NCBI GenBank assembly: GCA_031082285.1
Contig: JAVHLK010000022.1
Span: 1-60,474, forward strand
DNA: 60,474 nt
Direction of reading: 5' to 3'
From: Desulfomonilaceae bacterium
GTDB taxonomy: Bacteria > Desulfobacterota > Desulfomonilia > Desulfomonilales > Desulfomonilaceae
A program made the translations under genes and the position numbers. The notes beneath the pieces are model-generated. The model was not told where the DNA came from. It saw only the letters and a program-made list of their open reading frames with translations, and searched no databases. Of the stretch, positions 26,207 to 34,649 are shown in pieces. The first letter of the stretch is position 1. Every line of letters begins with the position of its first letter.

Positions 26207-28003
26207 AAGACGACGTCCGAAGTGCAGGCTCGATCCATGAGACCCGAATACGGCCGGAAGCTTCATGTAATCCACCGCACCGTCGGGTCTCTTTCTGAAA
26301 AGCACGGCGCAGGGTTCATAAATTATGTCTCGCGGCAGGTGCCGGTACCCGTCGGCCCTGACCTCCTTTATGAACGCGGTCACATCGAACGAAAAACTCT
26401 CCACGTAAGTGGATTCCGCGCCTTCACCGCTCAGTTTGGGTCTGTTGAACGCCAGGTCGAATCTCATCAGTTCATGAATATAGTGGCTGGAGTGCCCGAG
26501 CAGGTTCACGCGCCTCGCGATGAATTGAGAAACGGACATCAATGAGTGTGAAGTTGCTATGTGATTGAAAATATTTCCTTCCGGAAGGTCAAGATCTTCG
26601 ATTCGATCCAAGAGGCTCTCCGGATACCCGAGTTCCGGGTCCTTAAGAAGAACAAAGGCGGTGTATCTCAGCGACACCAAGTTCATCATCAAGTGAGCGA
26701 CCCGGACAAAGTGATCCCTGTCGACATGCTCCGGAACATAGTGGTACAGAGTAGAGAACACCTGGGGATACCGCTTGGCAAACTCAGTGTCCACCAGAGT
26801 GGCCGGGGAGACGGAAAAGTTGGAAAGATGCTCGTCCAAGGCCAATCGGTTCCCATATTTCTCGAAAAGGGGACTCCCCGGGAAGGGGACGAGAAGCCAA
26901 GTGAGTATGTCGGAGATCCCCCGTTCGCCGGAGAAATAGACCTCCAGCATCAAACGCATGGTCTGCGCCAGGTCGGCCGATTCTTCCTGAGGGAACCCGA
27001 TGATGAAACCGCTGCCCGCAATAATTCCCGCGTCACACACCTTACGGACGACCGCGGGTGCGCGTTCCAGATTCAGACGTTTGTTCAGGAGCTTCTGCAT
27101 GCGCGGAGAGCCGGTCTCGATCCCGAAATAGATGAAATTGCAGCCTGCTCGTGCCATACAGTCCACCATTTCATCGTCTATGGTGTCGATCCTGGAAAAG
27201 CACTCCCATCGGATGTTCATGTGTTCTGCGATAAGCGCATTGCAGAACGTCATGAGCCACGTGCGGTTCAAGGTAAGCAGGTCGTGTTCTATGCGGAGAT
27301 AGTCCTTTCCATAGTCTTCGACCAGACTCTTGATGAGCTTGATGACGCTCTCCACCGAACGTTGCCTGAACCTGCCCCCGCCCATGCTGTTGGTCACGCA
27401 ATAGCCGCATCTGAAAGGGCACCCTCGTCCCACGTCCACTCCGATACGCTCAATCTTATCCAGTGACGGTATCAACGAGTAGTCCGGCAAAGGAAGGCGG
27501 TCCAGGTCGGGAACCGGGCCCTGGTCGGGAGTCCTGATGATATTCCCTCGGTGCATGAAGGTCACGCCCGGCACTTTGCGGAGTTTGTCCGGATCGTGAA
27601 TAGATCTCACGATGTCGCCGATCGTATGGTCGCACTCGCCCCTGGCAACGACATGCACTTGCGGAAAGGCCTGTACCGTCTCCCGATCCGTATGGGTGGC
27701 CTGTACTCCGCCGAAAAGGATTTTGGTATGCGGGGCCAACTCCCGAACGATTCGTGCACATTTCGTCAGGTCCAAGTAGTAGTTGCACCAGGTCGAGAAT
27801 CCAACCACATCTGGTCGGCGGGCTACCACGGCTTCCGGGATTTCTCGGTACGTGGCATCGGAACACACCGCGTTGACATCGAGGATCTCCACGTCGATGC
27901 CGTCGTCTCGAAGTACCGTGGCGAGAGAGAGAACACCCAGCGGCACGTACGATTTCGGGCGGCCGGCCTCCAGAACAGGGTTTGGGAGGAGCAACACTTT
28001 CAT
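26198..28003 (-). CDS. B12-binding-domain radical SAM enzyme of the lasso-type RiPP locus
   Basis: A 601-residue protein. Residues about 1-140 form a cobalamin-binding-like Rossmann domain (MKVLLLPNPVLEAGRPKSYV, then KILFGGVQATHT). Residues about 185-400 form the radical SAM barrel with GRGCPFRCGYC (C-x3-C-x2-C) binding the [4Fe-4S] cluster. The last 200 residues are helical and unassigned. The cobalamin-ligating D-x-H-x2-G motif is not evident, as in many class B members. Its ATG overlaps the kinase stop by one base (TAATG), so it is very likely co-translated with the lasso genes and acts on the peptide, perhaps by methylation or C-C chemistry at an unactivated carbon. The reaction is inference; a housekeeping role cannot be excluded. 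Confidence 0.88.
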   Translation of the reverse strand: MKVLLLPNPVLEAGRPKSYVPLGVLSLATVLRDDGIDVEILDVNAVCSDATYREIPEAVVARRPDVVGFSTWCNYYLDLTKCARIVRELAPHTKILFGGVQATHTDRETVQAFPQVHVVARGECDHTIGDIVRSIHDPDKLRKVPGVTFMHRGNIIRTPDQGPVPDLDRLPLPDYSLIPSLDKIERIGVDVGRGCPFRCGYCVTNSMGGGRFRQRSVESVIKLIKSLVEDYGKDYLRIEHDLLTLNRTWLMTFCNALIAEHMNIRWECFSRIDTIDDEMVDCMARAGCNFIYFGIETGSPRMQKLLNKRLNLERAPAVVRKVCDAGIIAGSGFIIGFPQEESADLAQTMRLMLEVYFSGERGISDILTWLLVPFPGSPLFEKYGNRLALDEHLSNFSVSPATLVDTEFAKRYPQVFSTLYHYVPEHVDRDHFVRVAHLMMNLVSLRYTAFVLLKDPELGYPESLLDRIEDLDLPEGNIFNHIATSHSLMSVSQFIARRVNLLGHSSHYIHELMRFDLAFNRPKLSGEGAESTYVESFSFDVTAFIKEVRADGYRHLPRDIIYEPCAVLFRKRPDGAVDYMKLPAVFGSHGSSLHFGRRLTG

Positions 28004-28908
28004 TATGGATTCCGCGCGTCCCCTGACTCTTTCAAAATACCGTGTTCGATCATCCCCGCGATTTCGGCAACCAGGGATACGTCACGCGGTCTGGTCAACC
28101 GCAGTACGGGAACCTGGGTCGCAAGTCGTGCACACTGGAGGAAATATGACGAAGGCCTGGCATCGTGCATGAGGCGTATCCAATACGAGTTCTTCACGAG
28201 TTCGTACACGGATTCATGACCGCTGACCGGCGCAATGCCGAGATCGGGGCCTTCATGGAGCAGATAGATCCGAGCCAGAGGCACCGGCCGGCTCGGAAAA
28301 CCCTCATCTCTTCGGAATGTAAGCTTTTCTTCCTCAACGTCCTGCGCAGAAGGCTCTCCCAATTTCTTGCCAAAGTATTCTGCGGCATCCGGAAGCAGGT
28401 GAAGCCCCGGGTACCCGGGAAACGCTACAGGCATTGATCCGGAGTTGCGTACGACCGTCACGTCATCGGCCACCAGCGCATGCCCCCTGGAAACGAGCGC
28501 GGCGGCCGTGGTTGATTTTCCTGATCCACTATCCCCCACGAATGCCACAGCCTGACCGCCGACTTGTACGCAGCTCGCGTGCAGCGTCAAATAGCCTCTC
28601 TGGTGAAGCAACACCGACAGGCCCGGCCCTTGAGCCATAACGGGAATGACTTGGTCGTCCATGCCTTCATCAGGTTCACCCACGATTTCCCTGCCTTGGA
28701 CGACCAGACACGCACCGAGGCCGCGGTAGAGGAAAAAGGCCCTGTCTCCCTTGAATTGAAGAGACAACCGGGCGTCGGGAGGAACAGGTTCCAACGGCTC
28801 GGCTCGGCCGAACCTCATCACCACATCGTGAGCTGCATCGCTCTCTATAAGGTCGGGAAGCGGAACGTCGCACCGAATGCCCAAACCATATGCCGAGTAG
28901 GTGTACAC
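28003..28908 (-). CDS. HPr-kinase-like lasso peptide kinase
   Basis: Belongs to the HprK-related kinases found in lasso peptide clusters (paeninodin type), which phosphorylate a serine at the peptide C-terminus. The GTG at 28908 gives 301 residues and lies four bases after GGAG and ten bases after the precursor stop; an upstream ATG (28959) would overlap the precursor gene. Visible: LTLHASCVQVGGQAVAF, P-loop GDSGSGKST (about 125-133) and the catalytic acidic pair in ALVADDVTVV (about 144-152). The N-terminal 90 residues are a divergent domain. In the predicted core Ser59 is the penultimate residue, a plausible target. Position between precursor and radical SAM gene supports a tailoring role. 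Confidence 0.88.
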   Translation of the reverse strand: MYTYSAYGLGIRCDVPLPDLIESDAAHDVVMRFGRAEPLEPVPPDARLSLQFKGDRAFFLYRGLGACLVVQGREIVGEPDEGMDDQVIPVMAQGPGLSVLLHQRGYLTLHASCVQVGGQAVAFVGDSGSGKSTTAAALVSRGHALVADDVTVVRNSGSMPVAFPGYPGLHLLPDAAEYFGKKLGEPSAQDVEEEKLTFRRDEGFPSRPVPLARIYLLHEGPDLGIAPVSGHESVYELVKNSYWIRLMHDARPSSYFLQCARLATQVPVLRLTRPRDVSLVAEIAGMIEHGILKESGDARNP

Positions 28909-28918
28909 TGAACTCCGT

Positions 28919-29101
28919 CTATACGGATCGCCGGGTCGGATTGACAATGGTTCCGCCATCCTCCTGGCCCGTCCCCTTCTGTTCTTCAGTGATCTTTTCC
29001 ACACTTCCGTGAACGACGAGTTCGGGTGTCTCATAGGGTTTCTTGGCGTTGCCCTCTACGCCGGCTTTCGGTACACCATTCTCTTCCTTTGGTCTCGCCA
29101 T
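28919..29101 (-). CDS. Lasso-type RiPP precursor peptide
   Basis: Sixty residues starting at an ATG eight bases after GAGAGG. The leader carries the lasso recognition pattern Y-x2-P-x-L-x3-G-x5-T exactly: Y23, P26, L28, G32, T38 in KPYETPELVVHGSVEKITE. With Thr at the penultimate leader position, the core would be residues 40-60, EQKGTGQEDGGTIVNPTRRS plus V. That puts Glu at position 1, and Glu8 or Asp9 as ring acceptors. Position 1 is normally Gly, Ala, Ser or Cys, so either the core is unusual or cleavage differs; a start at Gly43 would leave acceptors at positions 5-6, too early for a usual 7-9 residue ring. It lies between the cyclase and kinase genes. Confidence 0.85.
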   Translation of the reverse strand: MARPKEENGVPKAGVEGNAKKPYETPELVVHGSVEKITEEQKGTGQEDGGTIVNPTRRSV

Positions 29102-29197
29102 CGTCGATCCTCTCCCGCGGTACTGGCCGGACCCGCTCACGCTCGACCGGATGACGCGCGGCATCGTTCCCGTCAATCAGGGTGCGTACGGAATCCT

Positions 29198-31093
29198 TTA
29201 CGGCTGCAGGTCCGCCCTGCTCAACCACAGTCCCAGAGACAATGCGAACCGGAGGAACGACGGATCCCGCTTCAATGGATTCGAGATGTACTCCGCATAG
29301 GATCTGTTCACGGCGGCAGGGTCCACGTACCTCTCGATTGCTCTGAGACTGTCTTGAAGCAAACCTTCCAACCGGTCTCGATTCATGCCGAGAATAGCAT
29401 AATTGAAACTCGGGCGGAAGTCGATCTTACCCGCGCGCCACTGTATCTCGGCGGGTAGGATTCCGTCCATCCCCCTGCGCAATACCATTCGGGTCCATCC
29501 TTTGCAGATCTTCTGAGAATGAGGGAGAGCCGTACAAAACTCGGCCAGACGGCGGTCAAAGAACGGATGCCTGGGCTCAATGCCGCCCCTCGCGGCAATC
29601 TTGTTCATAGACTCCAACGTCTGGGTAAGGCCTCCCCAGGTCAAGCTGCGGCAGTGGTCCTCTCTGGCATTGTGCACCGGTTTCAGGTAGAAGCCGTTGA
29701 AGTGCCGATACCGCTCGGCGAGCCCCATGCGTTCGGCAAAGTCCGGGGATATGAGCGCGTCCTTGGCCCAGGGCCTATCGCCATACCCGGTCAGTCGACG
29801 CCACGTCTTCCGCACAATCGCGGGCGTCAGCGGTCTAATGGCCTTGCGCCACAGAAGATCCATGCAGGACCGGCTCTCCCTGGACGACACCGCGAGCGCC
29901 TCGCGCACAAGGGTTATGAATCGGCCTCTGTGGGCAAGTTCGGCAAGATACGCGTAGCCGTGTGAAACCGTGTTGTCACCGTCGAACCCGTCGAGTACAA
30001 CCCGAATCCCCGATTCGTGCAAGCGATTCCTCGCTGAGATTGCAAAGGAGGTCGGTGCGTCGAGCGGATCGTCGTGAAGGTACGGACCGTCCAGGTCGAA
30101 ATAGGGCAGCGGTACGGCCGAGTCGGCCTCGAGATACACTGGCGTGACCGAGCCTTGGGCGAGTACCGCCTCAATATACTCTCGTTCGTCGCACTCTTTG
30201 ACGTGATCGTAAATCAGAGAAAGTGTGGTGAGGGGAGTGTTGGATAAGCCGGCAGGCAAGTCTCTTGCCACGCACGTCACGCTGGACGAATCGAGCCCTC
30301 CGCTCAGTGTGGTCGCGACGGGATGTGAACTTCGCAGACGGCATCGAACGGATTCCACGAAGAGATCCCGAAAAGCCTCGGCATACTCCATGTCCGAGTC
30401 CATGCGCAACTCAATTGAAGGATCTAAAGACCAGTACCGACGCATCCTCTCTCCCTTGCACTTCACCAGCAGCGTGTGTCCCGGAGGCAGGCGCAAAAGG
30501 TCGCGGTAGAATGAGAGAGTCTGATCGTCCGGCATGCCGATGAGATAATCCGCGACCGCGAGCTCGTTGAGTTTCCGAGGCACCCACTCAAGGCCCAGGA
30601 GCGGCCTGATTTCCGAAGCAAAGGAAAAGACGTGGTGACTGGAATGATAGTAAAACGGCCGGACTCCGAACGGGTCACGGCAACAGAACAGCTCGCGCCG
30701 TGCACGATCCCAGACGCAGTAGGCAAAATCTCCGACGAGCTCCGCTGGGCTGCGGTCACCCCACTTCGCGTACGCTCGTACGATGATCTCGCCGTCACTT
30801 ATCTCGGCGACGGACTTTGCTCCGAATCCCAGTGTATCGATCAGTTCTTCACGGTTGTCGAGACGCGCGTCCGCGGTGAGAACGTATCGCCCGGTAACGT
30901 CCACTTCCGGGTTCCGCTCCACACTCGATTCCGGTGTGGTGTTGAGCATAAGGAGGCCCAATCCCAGCGAGCCTTCGATCCACATACGCGAGCCGTCCGG
31001 CCCCCGGTAGTGCATGGTCTGAAGCATTCGTCCCAGGAATCCGCCGGCGACGGGGCCGCCGTCACGACGGAATATGCCTGCGATTCCGCTCAC
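29198..31093 (-). CDS. Asparagine-synthetase-like lasso macrolactam synthetase (C protein)
   Basis: A 631-residue homologue of AsnB that, in lasso clusters, adenylates the Glu/Asp side chain and closes the isopeptide ring. The N-terminal glutaminase-like domain begins MSGIAGIFRRDG: the catalytic Cys2 of true asparagine synthetases is Ser, so glutamine-dependent ammonia release should be lost. The ATP-pyrophosphatase loop SGGLDSSSV (about 264-272) is intact. HYRGPDGSRMW and FCCRDPFGVRPFYY are family blocks. Its ATG overlaps the end of the B2 gene by four bases. The precursor gene follows 96 bases downstream. Context identifies it as the cyclase rather than a metabolic asparagine synthetase. 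Confidence 0.93.
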   Translation of the reverse strand: MSGIAGIFRRDGGPVAGGFLGRMLQTMHYRGPDGSRMWIEGSLGLGLLMLNTTPESSVERNPEVDVTGRYVLTADARLDNREELIDTLGFGAKSVAEISDGEIIVRAYAKWGDRSPAELVGDFAYCVWDRARRELFCCRDPFGVRPFYYHSSHHVFSFASEIRPLLGLEWVPRKLNELAVADYLIGMPDDQTLSFYRDLLRLPPGHTLLVKCKGERMRRYWSLDPSIELRMDSDMEYAEAFRDLFVESVRCRLRSSHPVATTLSGGLDSSSVTCVARDLPAGLSNTPLTTLSLIYDHVKECDEREYIEAVLAQGSVTPVYLEADSAVPLPYFDLDGPYLHDDPLDAPTSFAISARNRLHESGIRVVLDGFDGDNTVSHGYAYLAELAHRGRFITLVREALAVSSRESRSCMDLLWRKAIRPLTPAIVRKTWRRLTGYGDRPWAKDALISPDFAERMGLAERYRHFNGFYLKPVHNAREDHCRSLTWGGLTQTLESMNKIAARGGIEPRHPFFDRRLAEFCTALPHSQKICKGWTRMVLRRGMDGILPAEIQWRAGKIDFRPSFNYAILGMNRDRLEGLLQDSLRAIERYVDPAAVNRSYAEYISNPLKRDPSFLRFALSLGLWLSRADLQP

Positions 31094-31482
31094 TCTTGTG
31101 CTCCGTCAAAGATGGGCAACGGAGTGTACCGGTCATGCTCGGGGGATCCTATGAGAATGGTTCCGCGATCCTCCAACCAGGCATGCGCGGCCAATCGACC
31201 GGACTCGTCTTTGGCAACTCCGATTCGCAGCAACGAAGGATGACCGGCCATGGCGAGCAGCAATTTTGTCGTCAGCGCAACGGCCAGGCAATTGCCCAGC
31301 ACGGGAACGCGTCCTACAACGGACGATACCGCCCACACGATCCGATCCGGTGACCGGTGAGTGCCCGGAAGCCGGCGAGGGAGTACCGGGGCAAGCTTTC
31401 TCGATGCGGCAAGCACGGTCCGGAGAGAAGCCAATCTCAGGGAGACGGTGAGACAGGCCGCCAGACTTGCAGCGAGAATCAC
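31090..31482 (-). CDS. Lasso leader peptidase B2 (transglutaminase-like cysteine protease)
   Basis: Removes the leader at the site presented by B1. The family core is visible near the C-terminus: Cys65 in VLGNCLAVALTTKLLLAMAG and His100 in RLAAHAWLEDRG form the catalytic pair, followed by an acidic residue. A hydrophobic N-terminal segment (ILAASLAACLTVSLRLA) is common in B2 proteins. The start is uncertain: GTG at 31482 gives 130 residues without a large overlap, while the open frame continues through ATG 31632, which would overlap B1 by 125 bases; similarity suggests the true N-terminus lies slightly upstream of 31482. It overlaps the cyclase gene by ATGA. Confidence 0.85.
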   Translation of the reverse strand: MILAASLAACLTVSLRLASLRTVLAASRKLAPVLPRRLPGTHRSPDRIVWAVSSVVGRVPVLGNCLAVALTTKLLLAMAGHPSLLRIGVAKDESGRLAAHAWLEDRGTILIGSPEHDRYTPLPIFDGAQE

Positions 31483-31507
31483 CAGAAGTTTGTCTTCTGC
31501 CGAGAGA

Positions 31508-31837
31508 TCACGAAACCTGCTCAGGATGCTCGTTGCACACTTCGACCAATGCCGCGTCGATGAGCCGCGTAAGGAATCCTCGCAGGTCTTCGCAGCATCT
31601 ATCCGGCTGTACGTCGTATTCGGCACAGACATCTTCCCGTATTCGGCGAACCGTCCTCGGCTCGCTGATAAGGCCCCAGACGTGGGCGCCGACCTGGTTC
31701 AATCCATAGTAGACGCCGGTGTCAAGATTCAGAATGGCCACTTCGCCCCCCACCTCTGTGGAGACTTGATTCTCAGCGGCCACCACCACCGTATCACATG
31801 ATATGGCTATCCCATCGGAATTCTGAAACTTGTCCAT
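31508..31837 (-). CDS. PqqD-like leader-binding protein B1
   Basis: A RiPP recognition element of 109 residues that would bind the precursor's Y-x2-P-x-L leader and hand it to the B2 protease. It follows the PqqD pattern: VSTEVGGEVAILNLDTGVYYGLNQVGAHVWGLISEPRTVRRI, then a helical C-terminal part (CCEDLRGFLTRLIDAALVEV). GAGGTGA precedes two overlapping starts, GTG 31840 and ATG 31837; the ATG is chosen. First gene of the RiPP operon, with a candidate promoter directly upstream. Confidence 0.92.
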   Translation of the reverse strand: MDKFQNSDGIAISCDTVVVAAENQVSTEVGGEVAILNLDTGVYYGLNQVGAHVWGLISEPRTVRRIREDVCAEYDVQPDRCCEDLRGFLTRLIDAALVEVCNEHPEQVS

Positions 31838-31855
31838 CACGAATCACCTCGCTGC

Positions 31856-31883
31856 ATTATACAACATCCACACGGACGCGCAA
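31856..31883 (-). promoter_or_regulatory. Candidate sigma-70 promoter of the lasso-type operon
   Basis: On the minus strand, TTGCGC (31883-31878) and a perfect TATAAT (31861-31856) are separated by 16 bases. Transcription would start near 31849, leaving a very short leader that barely contains the B1 ribosome-binding site (GAGG at 31850-31847), which weakens the call. The rest of 31884-32098 holds only unsupported short frames. Confidence 0.45.
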
Positions 31884-32098
31884 CCCGCCTGAAAGCCGGG
31901 ATTCCTCCTCCGCTCGGCCTGATGGGACTCCCAACAGTTCCCACCTCATGCCCCATTGCTTGGATAGCTTTTATTGCGGTGAGAGAGCGTCGGACCGGCA
32001 TCACGTATACATCGAATGGAGCCGACGGGACGGCAATCGATCGAAATGGGCTACTCATCGGGGCCCATACGGGGCGCGTGGCGTCGTGCATCGCACCT

Positions 32099-32596
32099 CT
32101 AGGATACAAGCATATCTTCCAGCTGCGCGAGCGTACCGGCAGGAATGGAATACATCCCTTCGTCCACTTCCAACAATACCCCGTTTCTCACCAGGGCGTT
32201 GAGGTATTTGCTCAAGCTCTTCCTATAATTATCCTTATAGAACTTTCGTGCTTCCTTCATTTCCAACCGAATTTGCTCACGCGTAAAAGCATCCTCCTGC
32301 TTGACGAGCGTGAGACTCGCACACGCGGCGACAACGAGATCTTGACCCGTGGAACATCGCAACGTTTTTGCTATGGTTGCAACGGTCATCGGTAAGGGTT
32401 GCCTCTCGGGCACGGCGGGCACCGCTTCTTCCTCAGCGGATTCAGCTTCTTGGTCGAGTTCGACGCGTGGGGGACCTTCTCGGCGAAATGCTTCGCTTGC
32501 AGCGGCCATGTCGGCAACAGCCTTCTTCAGATGGTCTTCGGGACCTTCGTACTCGATCTCCAAGTCCCCCACTTTTATTCGGATCTTGATCTCCAT
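32099..32596 (-). CDS. Protein of unknown function with N-terminal beta-hairpin and possible winged helix
   Basis: A 165-residue protein preceded by AAGGGAGG five bases before the ATG. It begins MEIKIRIKVGDLEIEYEGPE, an amphipathic hairpin seen at the start of many unclassified small prokaryotic proteins. An acidic linker rich in Glu/Ala/Pro follows (about 48-70). The second half, REQIRLEMKEARKFYKDNYRKSLSKYLNALVRNGVLLEV, looks like a winged-helix DNA- or protein-binding domain. No signal peptide. It lies 261 bases upstream of the lasso operon on the same strand; a regulatory role for that operon is possible but unproven. Confidence 0.75.
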   Translation of the reverse strand: MEIKIRIKVGDLEIEYEGPEDHLKKAVADMAAASEAFRREGPPRVELDQEAESAEEEAVPAVPERQPLPMTVATIAKTLRCSTGQDLVVAACASLTLVKQEDAFTREQIRLEMKEARKFYKDNYRKSLSKYLNALVRNGVLLEVDEGMYSIPAGTLAQLEDMLVS

Positions 32597-32777
32597 ACGG
32601 CCTCCCTTTTAGAGATGATTGATATTATTGTACAAATCGTCAAGCCACTGCCGCACCCCCGATTCGACAAAACTAACGATTTCGAGAAGTTATACAACAC
32701 GCCGAGCAGGACGTCAAACCAAAACACTCATCAGGGCATGCATTCGTTCCTGCCGTCGAGAGCGTCGTTTCAATCAG

Positions 32778-32815
32778 GTCATTTCGTGGAGCGAGGTGAC
32801 GAAACAATCTCAACG
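32778..32815. repeat. Dispersed repeat, family A, single diverged arm
   Basis: GTCATTTCGTGGAGCGAGGT followed by GACGAAACAATCTCAACG, a diverged copy of the arm at 13713-13746. It lies in the 498-base space 32597-33094, which otherwise holds the sat terminator and no gene I can support. Confidence 0.55.
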
Positions 32816-33027
32816 TCCGTCCCTCATTCCGCCGCGTAGAGATCGCTTCGCCGATCATCCGTCGACGACACGTGGGTCGTTCAATTCTTGCCTTCAAGAG
32901 TGAATGGTTGCAACCCGCGGTGTCGTGGTCGGTGCGGAGTAGATTCGGAACGCGGGCCGGGGAAACGCGTGATCCGTCAGGATCGGTCATGGAAGAAACG
33001 GAGCAAACTTTCACCAAAAAGAAGAAA

Positions 33028-33062
33028 AGCCCGGCGACCTCGCTTACTTCGGTTGCCGGGCT
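33028..33062 (-). terminator. Rho-independent terminator of sat
   Basis: Stem arms AGCCCGGCGAC (33028-33038) and GTTGCCGGGCT (33052-33062). On the minus strand the stem is followed by TTTCTTCTTTTTGG (complement of 33014-33027). It sits 33 bases after the sat stop. Confidence 0.85.
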
Positions 33063-33094
33063 CATTTGTCCGAGAAATTGCGGTTGTTAAGGGA

Positions 33095-34315
33095 CTACTT
33101 TTTCACATCGCCTGTTGCCGCGCCGTGGAGCTTGACCTCCACTTTCTCTTCCAGTCCCTGATAGTAGTCTTGCAGGATTTTTACGACTTCCGGCCGAGAG
33201 AATTCCCCGGGCAGTTCTCCACCCTCGGACAAGGTCTTGCGGACCATGGTGCCGGAAAGAAGCAGACGATCGTCTTTCCCGTGGGGACAGGTTCTCATTG
33301 AAGCCATTCCGCCGCACTTGTAGCAATGGAATGTCCAGTCGATATTGAGCGGTTCGAGCTCGAGCGAACCGTCGGGAATCTGGTCAAAGATTCTCTGCGC
33401 GTCGAAGGGACCGTAATAGTCGCCCACGCCGGCATGGTCACGACCCACGATGAGATGGCTGCATCCGTAGTTCTGGCGAAATACGCCGTGGAGCAGGGCC
33501 TCTCTCGGACCGGCATACCGCATTTCCATCGGGTATCCCTTGGTGACGACGGTATCTTTGACGAAGTAGTTGTCCACAAGCGCGTTGATCGCGGCAACAC
33601 GAACGTCCGCCGGGATGTCCCCCGCCTTCAGCTTGCCGAGAAGCTGATGGATGATCAGACCGTCCATCACTTCGACGGCAATCTTGGCCAAGAATTCGTG
33701 CGAACGGTGCATGGGGTTGCGCAACTGTAGCGCGGCCACACGTTTCCAGCCCTTGTCATTGAAAATCTTTCGAGTTTCCGCCGGCGTAGCGTAAATGCCC
33801 GCGTAGGTCTCCGGGAATCCGCCTTCGGTGAAGACCTTGATGGGACCGGCAAGGTTGTACTTGCCCTGAGCCATCACCTTCTGCACACCGGGATGTTCCA
33901 TGTCGTCAGTGGTGAACACCGATTTGCATTCATGAGCCTTGTCGATCTCGTATTTCTCGGTGATCTCCATGGATGCCATCAGTTCACCGGTATCGGAATC
34001 GACCAATGCTACCCTGTCGCCTTCCTTGACGCTTTCATCATCGGTGGAAAGGGTGATGGGAATCGGCCAGAATAAGCCGTCGGCCATCTTGAATTCGTTG
34101 CACACGCCTTTCCAGTCGGCATACCCCATGAAACCGTCCAGAGGGGTAAACGCGCCGCAGCCCATCATGAGAATGTCGCCGGATTCCCGAGAGGTAATCT
34201 GGATCTTTGGCAGGGATTCGGCCACCTTCTTGGCCTCATACAATGCATTGCCTTCAAGAAGCAGGGGCTTCAGGCCACCACCACCGTGGGGGTTGACCAG
34301 CTTCTTCATAGCCAT
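33095..34315 (-). CDS. sat: Sulfate adenylyltransferase (ATP sulfurylase)
   Basis: Activates sulfate to adenosine phosphosulfate with ATP, the first step of dissimilatory sulfate reduction. It has 406 residues, the homooligomeric bacterial/archaeal type without an APS kinase domain. Substrate-binding blocks [15 protein letters not shown] and the HXXH-like [18 protein letters not shown] are present. The zinc site [16 protein letters not shown] is typical of sulfate reducers. Single gene with its own terminator; no aprAB or qmo genes in the window. This gene is the best clue to an anaerobic sulfate-metabolising host. Confidence 0.97.
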   Translation of the reverse strand: MAMKKLVNPHGGGGLKPLLLEGNALYEAKKVAESLPKIQITSRESGDILMMGCGAFTPLDGFMGYADWKGVCNEFKMADGLFWPIPITLSTDDESVKEGDRVALVDSDTGELMASMEITEKYEIDKAHECKSVFTTDDMEHPGVQKVMAQGKYNLAGPIKVFTEGGFPETYAGIYATPAETRKIFNDKGWKRVAALQLRNPMHRSHEFLAKIAVEVMDGLIIHQLLGKLKAGDIPADVRVAAINALVDNYFVKDTVVTKGYPMEMRYAGPREALLHGVFRQNYGCSHLIVGRDHAGVGDYYGPFDAQRIFDQIPDGSLELEPLNIDWTFHCYKCGGMASMRTCPHGKDDRLLLSGTMVRKTLSEGGELPGEFSRPEVVKILQDYYQGLEEKVEVKLHGAATGDVKK

Positions 34316-34649
34316 GTGAGTTCCTCCTTAGTAGGACTGATATGTCCCTACGGTTGTCCGTTCCGTCCTTGACGCGCACCGACCGGACGGGACGAAATCT
34401 ATTGTACTTTTTTTCGGTTCAGGATATTATTCCAGCGTAACGCCGGCAAGAATGTGGAATTCTACTTCGACTTTGGAAGTTGTGTCAAGAAATTTGAGGA
34501 CCTAGAAAAAATACTCCGGCCGCCCAAGAATCGTCATGCCGATGATGGGATAATGTATTCTCGGAGGAATGTAAGGAACTATATCCGCTCTGTCAGTCCC
34601 CGACCCGAGGGTCAAGAGAGAATGCTCTTATTTTCCAAGCAGATGCATC
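34316..34649. other. intergenic stretch upstream of sat
   Basis: Separates sat from the M23 peptidase gene, both on the minus strand. The sat ribosome-binding site (AAGGAGG, about 34322-34328) is at its start, and an AT-richer part (34400-34570) probably holds the sat promoter, but no clear hexamers were fixed. No gene seen. Confidence 0.4.

Noticed and set aside
28919-29176. Longer 85-residue version of the RiPP precursor
   Set aside because: The extra 25 residues precede a well-placed GAGAGG and ATG at 29101 and add nothing resembling a leader.
31838-32109. 90-codon minus-strand frame upstream of B1
   Set aside because: No ribosome-binding site, covers the likely promoter, composition not protein-like.
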